Below are positions 8,585 to 16,114 of a stretch of DNA of 64,000 bases, in pieces. The DNA is from DATEPR01 sp963780635 (lineage in GTDB: Bacteria > Actinomycetota > Actinomycetes > Mycobacteriales > Pseudonocardiaceae): NCBI GenBank assembly GCA_963780635.1, contig CAWACW010000012.1, forward strand, positions 1-64,000, given 5' to 3'. The stretch's first letter is position 1. Every line of letters starts with the position of its first letter. Below the pieces are notes generated by a model. It saw nothing but the letters and a program-made list of their open reading frames with translations. It was not told where the DNA came from and searched no databases. Made by a program: the position numbers and the translations under genes.

Positions 8585-9535
8585 ATGCCGGGGCGGCTGT
8601 TGCGGTTGTTGTCGCTGCTGCAGAGCCGGCGGGAGTGGTCTGGTGCGGAGTTGGCGGCTCGGTTGGGGGTGACGGACCGGACGGTGCGCCGGGACGTGGA
8701 TCGGTTGCGGGCGTTGGACTATCTGGTGGAGGGGACGACGGGCACGACGGGTGGTTACCGGTTGGCGGCCGGGCGGAATGTGCCGCCGTTGGTGTTGGAC
8801 GACGAGGAGGCGGTGGCGGTCGCGGTGGGGTTGGTGACGGCGGCGGGCGGGAGTGTGGCGGGTATCGAGGACAGTTCGATGCGGGCGCTGGTGAAGTTGG
8901 AGCAGGTGTTGCCGGCTCGGTTGCGGCCGCGGTTGGTGGCGTTGTCGGCGGCGAGCACGTCGGTGCCGTATCGGGGTGCGCCGCGGGTGGACGCGGCGGT
9001 GCTGGGGGTGTTGGCGTCGTGCTGCCGGGAGTGTGAGGTGGTGTCGTTCGAGTACCGCGACCGCGCGGGTGAGGTGGGTGCGCGGCGGGTGCAGCCGTAT
9101 CGGCTGGTGACGTTGCAGGGCCACTGGTATCTGGTGGCGTTCGATCCGGGTCGGGACGATTGGCGGACGTTCCGGGCGGATCGGGTGGCCGACCCGGTGC
9201 GCACGCATCGCCGGTTCGAGCCGAGGGAGATACCGACGGGGGACGCGGCGTCGTTCGTGGCGGCGTCGTTCGCGCGGGCGTCCTACCGGTTCTGGGCTCG
9301 GGTGTCGGTGGCACTGTCGGCGGAAACCGTGCGGGCGGGGTTGTTCGCGTCGGTGCCCGGTGAGGTGGTGGCGGTCGACGCGGATGCGTGTGTGGTGCGG
9401 TTGAGCGCGCGGTCGCCGGAGCTGGTGGTGCAGTTCGTGGCGGCGGTCGTGGCGTTGGGCGCGGACTGTGAGGTGGCGGCGTCGGACGAGGTGGCGGCGC
9501 GGGTGCGGGAGTTGGGCCGGCGGTTGGCGTCCTAG
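8585..9535 (+). CDS. YafY-family transcriptional regulator (HTH-11 + WYL)
   Basis: 316 aa from ATG 8585 (MPGRLLRLLSLLQSRREW), chosen because GGAG sits seven bases upstream; ATG 8567 is in frame but poorly spaced. Residues 1-60 form a DeoR/HTH-11 winged helix with RLGVTDRTVRRDVDRLRALDY as recognition region. Residues 130-210 form the WYL domain, with HWYLVAFD near 175 in place of the eponymous W-Y-L. A WCX-type C-terminal domain follows. These regulators sense small ligands, often acting on the divergent neighbour. About 50% similar by eye to the regulator at 43869. The stop overlaps the converging DJ-1 gene by four bases. Confidence 0.9.
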   Translation: MPGRLLRLLSLLQSRREWSGAELAARLGVTDRTVRRDVDRLRALDYLVEGTTGTTGGYRLAAGRNVPPLVLDDEEAVAVAVGLVTAAGGSVAGIEDSSMRALVKLEQVLPARLRPRLVALSAASTSVPYRGAPRVDAAVLGVLASCCRECEVVSFEYRDRAGEVGARRVQPYRLVTLQGHWYLVAFDPGRDDWRTFRADRVADPVRTHRRFEPREIPTGDAASFVAASFARASYRFWARVSVALSAETVRAGLFASVPGEVVAVDADACVVRLSARSPELVVQFVAAVVALGADCEVAASDEVAARVRELGRRLAS

Positions 9536-10146
9536 CCGCGGGCCGCGGCGACGATCTCGGGTGGCGCGGTGGTGGGGGAGCCTGCGGTGAACGGGGGTTG
9601 GGGGTCGTATTCGATGCCGAGCTGGATGCGTTGGGCGGCGGCGTCGCCGGCGAGGCGGGCGGCGAGGGTGAGTGCCATGTCGATGCCTGCGGAGACGCCG
9701 GCGCCGGTGATGTATTTGCCGTCGATGACGACGCGTTCGCGGACGGGGATGGCGCCGTGGTCGGCGAGTCGGTCGATGGCGCTCCAGTAGGTGGTGGCGC
9801 GGCGGCCGGTGAGCAGGCCGGTGGCGGCGAGGATGAGTGAGCCGGTGCACACGGATGTGGTCCAGGTGGTGGTGGTGTCGACGGCGCGCAGCCACCGCTG
9901 GACTGGTCCATCGGTCAGGTGGGCGGAGGTGCCTGGCCCGCCGGGTACGACGACGACGTCGGGGTGTGGCACGTCGTCGAGGGTGGCGTCGACGACCAGG
10001 CCGAGGGCTTTGGTGTCGGCGCGGACGGTGCCGATGTGTTCGCCGACGGTGATGGTGTCGGCGCCGGGCAGGCGGGAGAGGACTTCGTAGGGGCCGACGG
10101 CGTCGAGGGCGGCGAGGCGGTCGTAGAGCAGGATGGCGATCTGCAT
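9532..10146 (-). CDS. DJ-1/PfpI family protein, isonitrile hydratase-like
   Basis: 204 aa from ATG 10146 (MQIAILLYDRLAALDAVGPY). A class I glutamine amidotransferase-like fold with the nucleophile Cys in TSVCTGSLILAATGLL and the partner Glu in GPYEVLSRLPG. The whole run RVVIDGKYITGAGVSAGID, IQLGIEYDPQPPF and the ending PPEIVAAARG match the InhA isonitrile hydratase group (R-NC to N-substituted formamide). That activity is inferred from family resemblance. It lacks the C-terminal AraC DNA-binding domain found in some relatives. Only 18 bases separate its start from the monooxygenase remnant on the other strand. Confidence 0.88.
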   Translation of the reverse strand: MQIAILLYDRLAALDAVGPYEVLSRLPGADTITVGEHIGTVRADTKALGLVVDATLDDVPHPDVVVVPGGPGTSAHLTDGPVQRWLRAVDTTTTWTTSVCTGSLILAATGLLTGRRATTYWSAIDRLADHGAIPVRERVVIDGKYITGAGVSAGIDMALTLAARLAGDAAAQRIQLGIEYDPQPPFTAGSPTTAPPEIVAAARG

Positions 10147-10164
10147 CGCGTTGTTTCCTTTCTG

Positions 10165-10330
10165 GTCAGAAGCGGCCTGGGCGGACCGCGTCGACGTGGT
10201 CGTCGCCACCGCCGTGCGGCCGCCCGCCGAGGCGATGCTGATCCGCCCGGATGGCTACGCGGTGTGGGCCGGCACCGATCGGGGTGCGCTGGCCGCCGCG
10301 TTGCGCGCCTGGTTCGGCGGACGGTGGCAG
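10165..10330 (+). pseudogene. C-terminal remnant of an aromatic-ring FAD monooxygenase
   Basis: In the frame leading into the O-methyltransferase gene the DNA encodes WADRVDVVVATA, then AEAMLIRPDGYAVWAGTD and ALRAWFGG. This is the thioredoxin-like C-terminal end of PgaE/MhpA-type FAD-dependent hydroxylases, where 'DRVDVV..PAxAxLIRPDGYVAWA..D..LxxALxRWFG' is the usual ending. No upstream catalytic or Rossmann part exists: the preceding DNA is the start of the divergent DJ-1 gene. So a deletion removed most of a monooxygenase gene. Confidence 0.7.
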
Positions 10331-10343
10331 GCTGGGGCCGGCT

Positions 10344-10384
10344 GCCCGACCAACAGCGTGCCCGACCAACAGCGTGCCCGACCA
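10344..10384. repeat. 16-bp tandem repeat, 2.6 copies
   Basis: The unit GCCCGACCAACAGCGT occurs at 10344-10359 and 10360-10375, followed by nine bases of a third copy. It lies between the monooxygenase remnant and the O-methyltransferase ribosome-binding site and may mark the deletion junction. Confidence 0.8.
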
Positions 10385-10396
10385 TTGGGAGGCTTG

Positions 10397-11044
10397 ATGG
10401 ACATCGTCGACCCGGCGATCAATGACTACCTGCTGGCTCACTGCAGCCCCGCCGACGACGTACTGCGTGACCTCGCCGCGGAGACCAGGCAGGTCGCCGG
10501 GCCACACTCGGGCATGCAGATCTCGCAGGACGAGGGCGAGTTCCTCACCATGCTGGTGCGGTTGAGCGGCGCCCGTCAGGCGGTGGAGGTCGGGGTGTTC
10601 ACCGGCTACTCGTCGATCTGCATCGCGCGCGGCCTGCCCGCCGACGGGCATCTGCTGGCCTGTGACGTGAGCACCGAGTGGACGGCGGTGGCGCGACGCT
10701 ACTGGGACCGCGCCGGGGTGGCCGGGAAGATCGAGCTGCGGATCGGGCCTGCCGCGGACACGCTGGCCGCATTGCCGCCCGACCCGGTCGTGGACTTCGC
10801 GTTCATCGACGCGGACAAGGTCGGCTACCCGCGCTACTACGAGGAACTGGTCACCCGCACCCGGCCGGGCGGGTTGCTCGTGCTGGACAACGTGCTGCGC
10901 GGCGGCCGGGTGGTCGATCCGGCCTACCAGGACGAGGCGGATGTCGTGATGCGCCAGGTCAACGACACGATCGTGGCCGACGAGCGGGTCGAGTCGGTGA
11001 TGCTGCCGGTGCGCGACGGCGTCACACTGGCGCGCAGGAAGTAG
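10397..11044 (+). CDS. Class I SAM-dependent O-methyltransferase
   Basis: 215 aa from ATG 10397, with GGGAGG four bases upstream. The CCoAOMT/catechol O-methyltransferase-like family (Methyltransf_3) is shown by VEVGVFTGYSSICIARGL (SAM-binding motif I), LLACDVSTEWTAVARRYW (acidic ribose-binding loop), FAFIDADKVGYPRYYE (metal-binding Asp) and LLVLDNVLRGGRV (Asp-Asn metal ligands). It needs a divalent cation and methylates a vicinal phenolic hydroxyl. A 303-residue reading frame starting at 10133 fuses the remnant monooxygenase tail to it, but the internal ATG with its own ribosome-binding site is the natural start. Confidence 0.9.
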   Translation: MDIVDPAINDYLLAHCSPADDVLRDLAAETRQVAGPHSGMQISQDEGEFLTMLVRLSGARQAVEVGVFTGYSSICIARGLPADGHLLACDVSTEWTAVARRYWDRAGVAGKIELRIGPAADTLAALPPDPVVDFAFIDADKVGYPRYYEELVTRTRPGGLLVLDNVLRGGRVVDPAYQDEADVVMRQVNDTIVADERVESVMLPVRDGVTLARRK

Positions 11045-11051
11045 CTTCGGT

Positions 11052-11918
11052 TCAGGATTTGCGGCCCACCGCCGCGCAGATCACCGACTCGCTCGGGTCC
11101 GCGAACGTCTGCTCGTCCGCGTGGACGAGCGCCTCCTCCGGATGCCACGACGGGATCCAGGTGAGGCCCGGCTCGATCAGCTCGAAGTCGCCGAACAGCC
11201 CGGTGATCTGCCGGTGCGAGCGCCAGATCACCGGGCTGGTCGAGTCGTCGTAGAGCTTCTTGATCTCGGCGAGCTTCGCGGCCACCTCGGAGGGCACACC
11301 GTCGTCGGTGACGTGCGAGATGGCCAGGTACGAGCCGGCGGGCAGCAGGTCGCGGTAGCCGGCCACGGTGTCGGCGCCGATGTCCACGCCGTCCTGGTCG
11401 CGTTGCTGCACGTGCAGCAACGCGACCATCAGCAGCGCGACCGGCTGGGACACGTCGATCAGGCCGGTGTCGACGACCTGTTCCCACAGCCGCCCCGGGG
11501 CGCGGATGTCGGCGTTGATCGCGGTGTGCCGGCGCCGGTCGCCCTGCTGTTCGAGCAGGATCTGCGCGTGCGCGACCGCGACCGGCTCGTTGTCCACGTA
11601 GACGACGCGCGCGGTGCCGTGTTCGAACGAGTCGGCCACCGAGTGCGTGTGATCCATCGTCGGCACACCCGCACCCAGGTCCACGAACTGCCGCACACCC
11701 AGCCGCATGAGGTGGCGCACCATGCGGAACAGGAATTGCCGGTTCGCCAGCGCGATAGGGCGGATCAGCGGGAATGTCTCAATGGCCTTGTCGCCGAATT
11801 CCCGGTCGATCGCCCAGTTGGCGGTTCCACCCAGGTAGTAGTCGTAGATACGGGCGATACTGGGTCTGTCGAGGTCGACGCCCGCCGGAGGGAAGCCGTC
11901 CTGCCTGACCTGGTCCAT
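11052..11918 (-). CDS. DUF574-type SAM-dependent methyltransferase
   Basis: 288 aa from ATG 11918 with AGGA eight bases upstream. The signature PPAGVDLDRPSIARIYDYYLGG, followed by REFGDKAIE, IALANRQFLFRMVRHL and FVDLGAGVPTM (SAM motif I), identifies PF04672. This family is abundant in Streptomyces and Pseudonocardiales; the substrate is unknown. An upstream ATG (11996) would overlap the regulator stop by four bases, so translation coupled to the XRE gene is possible. Pairing of this family with DUF5753 regulators recurs in actinobacteria. Confidence 0.9.
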   Translation of the reverse strand: MDQVRQDGFPPAGVDLDRPSIARIYDYYLGGTANWAIDREFGDKAIETFPLIRPIALANRQFLFRMVRHLMRLGVRQFVDLGAGVPTMDHTHSVADSFEHGTARVVYVDNEPVAVAHAQILLEQQGDRRRHTAINADIRAPGRLWEQVVDTGLIDVSQPVALLMVALLHVQQRDQDGVDIGADTVAGYRDLLPAGSYLAISHVTDDGVPSEVAAKLAEIKKLYDDSTSPVIWRSHRQITGLFGDFELIEPGLTWIPSWHPEEALVHADEQTFADPSESVICAAVGRKS

Positions 11919-11992
11919 TATGCCAATCCTGTCGCCGTGTCGGTCGACGTGCCGGTCCATTAAACACTGCGCAGCCATGGGGTCCGCACCCC

Positions 11993-12880
11993 TCACCCGC
12001 TCGCGTGGTCGTCGCGCAACTTCCGCAGGAAGTCGTTGGTGGGTTGGCGATCCAGCGCCGCGGTGTGCAACTCGTCCCAGGCGTTGCGGGCCTTCGCGAG
12101 ACTTTCCTTCGACTTCGGGTAGTGGCCGCCCGCGACATGCTCCACATACACGAATCCGCGGTCGCCGTCGCCGAACGTCACGATCGAGAAATCAACGGGC
12201 AGATGCGTGATTGGTGTCGTCGCGAGCAATATGTGGATCGCGGTTCGGGAATCCGCCTCGGACTTCCTGCCGGACGGATCGTTGAGCCTGAGCAACTGGT
12301 CGATCTGGTCCAGCATCACCTCGCGGCCGAACGTCGCGTGCACCCGGTGCAGCGCCTCCTCGGCGAGCACGCAGCCGTAGCGCTCCAGCTGCGGCTGGCT
12401 GAAGATCGCTTTGCGGCGCATGCGGTCACGGACGAACGGGGCGACGTCGATCGCGTTCGCGGACCGGAACTGGCTGAGCATGACGTGCTCGGACTGCAAC
12501 GGCCCGGGCAGCCGCAACTCGTGCCACGTCAGGATCTCCCGCGCCTCGCCCTCCGCCTCGATGTAGCGGTGCGCGTAGCTGGGCACCGGTGCGCGGGTGT
12601 CGGCGTAGGGCATGCCGACGGCCGCGTACCGGGCCAGTTCCCGCATTCGCTCCGCTGTGCCGTGGTCGACCCCGGTGGCCAGGATGACCGCCGCCACCCG
12701 ATCCGGGTCGATCCCGATGTCGGCGGCCTCGATCTTCTGGATGTTGGCCTGGCTGTAGCCGATCAGCAGGCCCAGTTCGCCCTGGGTCATCCGGCGGCCG
12801 TTGTCGGTGCGCGCCTGATGCCGGGCTTCCCTGATCAACGCCGCGAGTTGGCGGCGTTCCTTACTACTATCGGTGGCCAC
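11993..12880 (-). CDS. XRE-family regulator with DUF5753 domain
   Basis: 295 aa from GTG 12880, seven bases after GGAG. Residues 10-70 are an XRE helix-turn-helix (MTQGELGLLIGYSQANIQKIE). The C-terminal two-thirds is DUF5753, with YIEAEGEAREILTWHELRLPG and LPGPLQSEHVMLSQF. Such proteins are pleiotropic regulators of development and antibiotic production in actinomycetes, normally paired with a small DUF397 protein. Here the partner is instead the methyltransferase downstream. Confidence 0.88.
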   Translation of the reverse strand: MATDSSKERRQLAALIREARHQARTDNGRRMTQGELGLLIGYSQANIQKIEAADIGIDPDRVAAVILATGVDHGTAERMRELARYAAVGMPYADTRAPVPSYAHRYIEAEGEAREILTWHELRLPGPLQSEHVMLSQFRSANAIDVAPFVRDRMRRKAIFSQPQLERYGCVLAEEALHRVHATFGREVMLDQIDQLLRLNDPSGRKSEADSRTAIHILLATTPITHLPVDFSIVTFGDGDRGFVYVEHVAGGHYPKSKESLAKARNAWDELHTAALDRQPTNDFLRKLRDDHASG

Positions 12881-13483
12881 GCGAACGCTCCACTTCACTC
12901 ATTAGGTTCGTCCGTCGGCAGACGCTGCCGAACAGCCGCACGGAAGTGTAGTGGTCGTTCGCACTGGATCCGCTGAATGGCCAAATTGTGGGCGGCGTGT
13001 CGCTCCGACCGGTCAGTGGTCGTACTCGCCGGTACACGCGGCACCGAGGAAATGGCGCCACTCCAGTGGCCCGAATGTCAGAACACGCACGGCCACATGC
13101 GGGACATCGGCGGAGTCGCGAACACCGATTCGGTTCGTGGTGGAGCGGTTGACTTCCACACAGTTGCCGCCATCCGGCCCACACCGGGTCGACCGTTTCC
13201 ACCCCCCAACGGAATCCGACACTGCATACCGTTGCGGTTTGGCTGCACGCATGACGACCCCCGACGTTCGCCACTTCCCCTGGACGGTACAAAGAATCGT
13301 CCCCTATGATTATTCACGATGCAACCGGCGAAAGGTGCAATGTGCAGCTTCGGTGTTGACGTGCGCGGATCGGGGAACCGGATGCGGTGGCCGGACCGCG
13401 GTCCATTCCGCTGGACACGCGTCATCCCTGTGCACACCCGTTCGTCCTGGTTGCGTGACGGATGCCGGCGTGGGGGGCAAGGC
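12881..13483. other. 603-bp region without a convincing gene
   Basis: Frames on both strands are open but show no family resemblance and weak codon bias. It must hold the XRE promoter and the promoter of the triple-HTH gene. One candidate sigma-70-type promoter is TGGACG (13281-13286), an 18-base gap, then TATGAT (13305-13310), which would give a leader of about 170 bases for the HTH gene. Confidence 0.4.
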
Positions 13484-13975
13484 ATGAGCGAGACAGACTC
13501 GGTTCCGCTGCGAGGGCTGCAGCGGCAGCGCTTCGCCAAGCAGCTGGCGGCGCGCTACACGCACAACCCGGTACCGATCGGCGACCTGGCCGCCGAAGTG
13601 CACCGCCGCCCCACCTTCGTGCGGCGACTGCTCGAGGAAGCGGGCATCCAGGTCGGCGGCGGCACCCACGGGCACCTGCAGGGCGTGGCCGCCGAACTGG
13701 CCGACCGCTACACCGCGGGCGACTCGCTGGAGACGCTGGCCAAGGACACGGGCATCGACCGGCGCGTCGTGCGCGGCCTGCTCACTGACGCCGGCATCAC
13801 CATCCGGGAACGCCGTCCACTGCCCGCCGCCCAGGGCCAGTGGGTGGTCGACCAGTACCGCGCCGGCACCACACTGCGTGAACTGGCCGAACACACCGGC
13901 TGCTCGTACGCCACGGTCCGCCGCTACCTGCTGCAGGCCGGCGTCGACCTGCGCCCACCGGGCGGCCGCCGGTAG
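13484..13975 (+). CDS. Three-repeat helix-turn-helix protein
   Basis: 163 aa from ATG 13484. Three tandem HTH units of about 37 residues are visible at roughly residues 19-55, 70-106 and 119-156. Each follows the pattern (A/V)xxYxxGxxLxxLAxxxGxxxxxVRxLLxxAGI, for example LRELAEHTGCSYATVRRYLL. Units of this type bind DNA in recombinases and transposase-like proteins. No enzymatic or ligand domain is present, so a multi-site DNA-binding or nucleoid role is plausible. An in-frame extension to 13319 has no coding character. Moderately common hypothetical in Pseudonocardiales; function unknown. Confidence 0.75.
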   Translation: MSETDSVPLRGLQRQRFAKQLAARYTHNPVPIGDLAAEVHRRPTFVRRLLEEAGIQVGGGTHGHLQGVAAELADRYTAGDSLETLAKDTGIDRRVVRGLLTDAGITIRERRPLPAAQGQWVVDQYRAGTTLRELAEHTGCSYATVRRYLLQAGVDLRPPGGRR

Positions 13976-14589
13976 CGGCCGTGCTGGCCGCTCATGACCC
14001 CAGCACCCTTGGCGGTCGCCGAGCCTGTGATGAACATGTTCGCCTGCAGCGCTGCACCCGAATAGTTGCGGGGTGCCGCTCGGGCCTGCATGCCATGGTC
14101 CGCATCGCCCTCGTGCTTCGAAGGACACGGCTCGCAACGCGGACGCCACGCTTGTCACTGCCATGCATGTCGCGACGACCGTGCGAATCTGATCGACACC
14201 GCACACCGGAAGCCAGGTTGGTCGGCCAACGCCACCGGCTGCTCGTCGGTCAACGGCCATGGCATCGGGGACGTAGGGTCGAATCCGCGGTAACGACCGT
14301 CGCCTGCGCCGCTACGACGGCGAGGGCAACCCGATTTCGCCCACCTCGCCGAGGAATGGGAACTGCAGGAGCTGTATCGGCGTCCTGCCGAGCTGTTTCG
14401 CGGATGCGCGAGGTCTTCGGCGTGCTCGTCCGAGGCGGTGCGACGGATTGTTCCTCGCCGTGCACCGTCTGTTCGCGCTTCCGCCGCGTACGAAATCCGG
14501 TCCCGTGACCAATTGGCGAGTATCCGAAGCCTGGCTGACACTGAGGGATTCCTGACACCTGCATGCAATGACGGGTTGAGGAGTTCGCC
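13976..14589. other. 614-bp region, no intact gene; possible short remnant
   Basis: No supported ORF. One stretch at about 14333-14400 reads DFAHLAEEWELQELYR on the plus strand with good codon bias, then loses the frame. It looks like a fragment of a decayed gene I cannot name. The last 20 bases hold the GAGGAG ribosome-binding site of the following gene. Confidence 0.35.
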
Positions 14590-15120
14590 ATGGATCACGA
14601 TGTCTTGACCACGGTCTTCGGTGAGCCGACGGCCACCCGTGGGCCGGCGGCCGTGCCTGTCACGTTGACGGTCAACGGCGGACACCGCGAACTCCTTATC
14701 GAACCCCGGGTCAGTCTGCTGGACGCGCTGCGCGAGCACCTGGGGTTGACCGGGTCGAAGAAGGGCTGTGACCAGGGCACGTGTGGGGCCTGCACGGTGT
14801 GGGTGGACGGGCGGCGGGTGCTGGCGTGCCTGACGCTCGCGCTCACGTGTGAGGACCGCGAGGTCACCACCATCGAAGGGCTCGCCACCGACGATCGCCT
14901 GCACCCGATGCAGCGAGCGTTCATCGAACGCGATGCGTTCCAGTGCGGTTACTGCACGGCAGGCCAGATCATGTCGGCGGTGAAGCTGCTGGAGGAGCGG
15001 CACGCTGCCGACGACGCGGAGATCGCCGAGTTCATGAGCGGCAACATCTGCCGCTGTGCTGCCTATCCGAACATTCGCGCGGCCATCCGGGACGTTCGCG
15101 ACGCGACGAGGGAGGCCTGA
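14590..15120 (+). CDS. Molybdenum aldehyde dehydrogenase, 2x[2Fe-2S] subunit (PaoA/YagT-like)
   Basis: 176 aa. The plant-ferredoxin-type cluster is held by Cys60, 65, 68 and 80 (KKGCDQGTCGACTVW...LAC), the second by Cys119, 122, 154 and 156 (FQCGYC...NICRC). It passes electrons from the molybdenum site to the FAD subunit. Length is normal. Unlike E. coli PaoA it has no Tat signal peptide, so the complex should be cytoplasmic. First gene of an operon whose next gene starts two bases after its stop. Confidence 0.93.
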   Translation: MDHDVLTTVFGEPTATRGPAAVPVTLTVNGGHRELLIEPRVSLLDALREHLGLTGSKKGCDQGTCGACTVWVDGRRVLACLTLALTCEDREVTTIEGLATDDRLHPMQRAFIERDAFQCGYCTAGQIMSAVKLLEERHAADDAEIAEFMSGNICRCAAYPNIRAAIRDVRDATREA

Positions 15121-15121
15121 C

Positions 15122-16114
15122 ATGCGCCCGCTCAGCTATGCGCGCGTGGCCGACGTCGACGGTGCGGTCGCGGCGGTCGCCGCCGATCCGCGCAGCGCGT
15201 TCCTGGCCGGTGGTACCACCGAGATCGACCTGGTCCGGCTGGGAGTCGCCCGGCCGGACACACTCGTCGACATCAACGGCCTGCCCATGACCGACGTCGA
15301 GGACCTGCCGGGCGGCGGACTGCGCATCGGGGCGCTGGCGCGGATGAGCGACGTGGCGCGTACTCCCGCTGTGGTCGACCGTTACCCGGCGATGTCGCAG
15401 GCGCTGCTACTGGGCGCGTCGGAGCAGTTGCGGAACATGGCCTCGATGGGCGGCAACCTGTGCCAGCGCACCCGCTGCTCGTACTTCCGGGACAACGTCT
15501 CCCCGTGCAACAAGCGGGAACCGGGCACGGGCTGTGCCGCGTTGGACGGGCTCAACCGTGGCCACGCGATCCTCGGCACGAGTACCAGCTGTATCGCGAC
15601 GCATCCATCCGACATGGCCGTGCCGCTGGTCGCGTTCGACGCGGTCATCCACACGGTGGGCCCGAGCGGGACCAGGGCGATTCCCGTCGACGACTTCTAC
15701 CTCACCCCCGCAACGACGCCGGAGCTCGAGCATCCACTGGAGCACGGTGAGCTGATCGTGGCGATCGAGGTGCCGCCGTCGGCGATCGCCCGGCAGTCGC
15801 TCTACCTGAAGTTCCGGGACCGGCAGTCGTACGAGTTCGCGCTGGTGTCCGTCGCGGCCGCGGTACAGGTCCAGGATGGACTCATCAGCGAGGTGCGGCT
15901 GGCGCTGGGTGGCGTGGGCACCAAGCCATGGCGTGCGCGGCGGGCGGAGGAGCGGCTGACCGGGGCGCCTGCGACCGCCGAGTGGTTCGCCAACGCGGCG
16001 GCAGCGGAGCTGAGCACAGCGTCGGTGCGCCGGTACAACGCGTTCAAGGTCGAACTGGCCACCAGGGCCATCGTCCGCGGCCTGGCCAGGGCAACCGCTG
16101 GAGGTGCGGCATGA
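15122..16114 (+). CDS. Molybdenum aldehyde dehydrogenase, FAD/[4Fe-4S] subunit (PaoB/YagS-like)
   Basis: 330 aa from ATG 15122. The CO-dehydrogenase flavoprotein fold carries FAD through FLAGGTTEIDLVRLG and SMGGNLCQRTRC. The insertion with Cys114, Cys119, Cys129 and Cys138 (RTRCSYFRD...SPCNKREPGTGC) is the site that in E. coli PaoB binds an extra [4Fe-4S] cluster, absent from most xanthine-dehydrogenase relatives. C-terminal CO_deh_flav_C domain present. It ends in an ATGA overlap with the catalytic subunit. Confidence 0.92.
   Translation: MRPLSYARVADVDGAVAAVAADPRSAFLAGGTTEIDLVRLGVARPDTLVDINGLPMTDVEDLPGGGLRIGALARMSDVARTPAVVDRYPAMSQALLLGASEQLRNMASMGGNLCQRTRCSYFRDNVSPCNKREPGTGCAALDGLNRGHAILGTSTSCIATHPSDMAVPLVAFDAVIHTVGPSGTRAIPVDDFYLTPATTPELEHPLEHGELIVAIEVPPSAIARQSLYLKFRDRQSYEFALVSVAAAVQVQDGLISEVRLALGGVGTKPWRARRAEERLTGAPATAEWFANAAAAELSTASVRRYNAFKVELATRAIVRGLARATAGGAA

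Noticed and set aside
7295..9895. An 866-codon open frame on the minus strand
   Set aside because: It is an Arg/His/Pro-rich shadow of the FAD oxidoreductase and WYL regulator genes, produced by high GC; the real genes have clear domains.
10133..11044. Genuine two-domain fusion of a monooxygenase tail and methyltransferase
   Set aside because: The methyltransferase has its own ribosome-binding site and start at 10397; the upstream part lacks any catalytic domain.
9532..11044. Start of a biosynthetic gene cluster
   Set aside because: A methyltransferase and a hydroxylase remnant are present but no core synthase is nearby.
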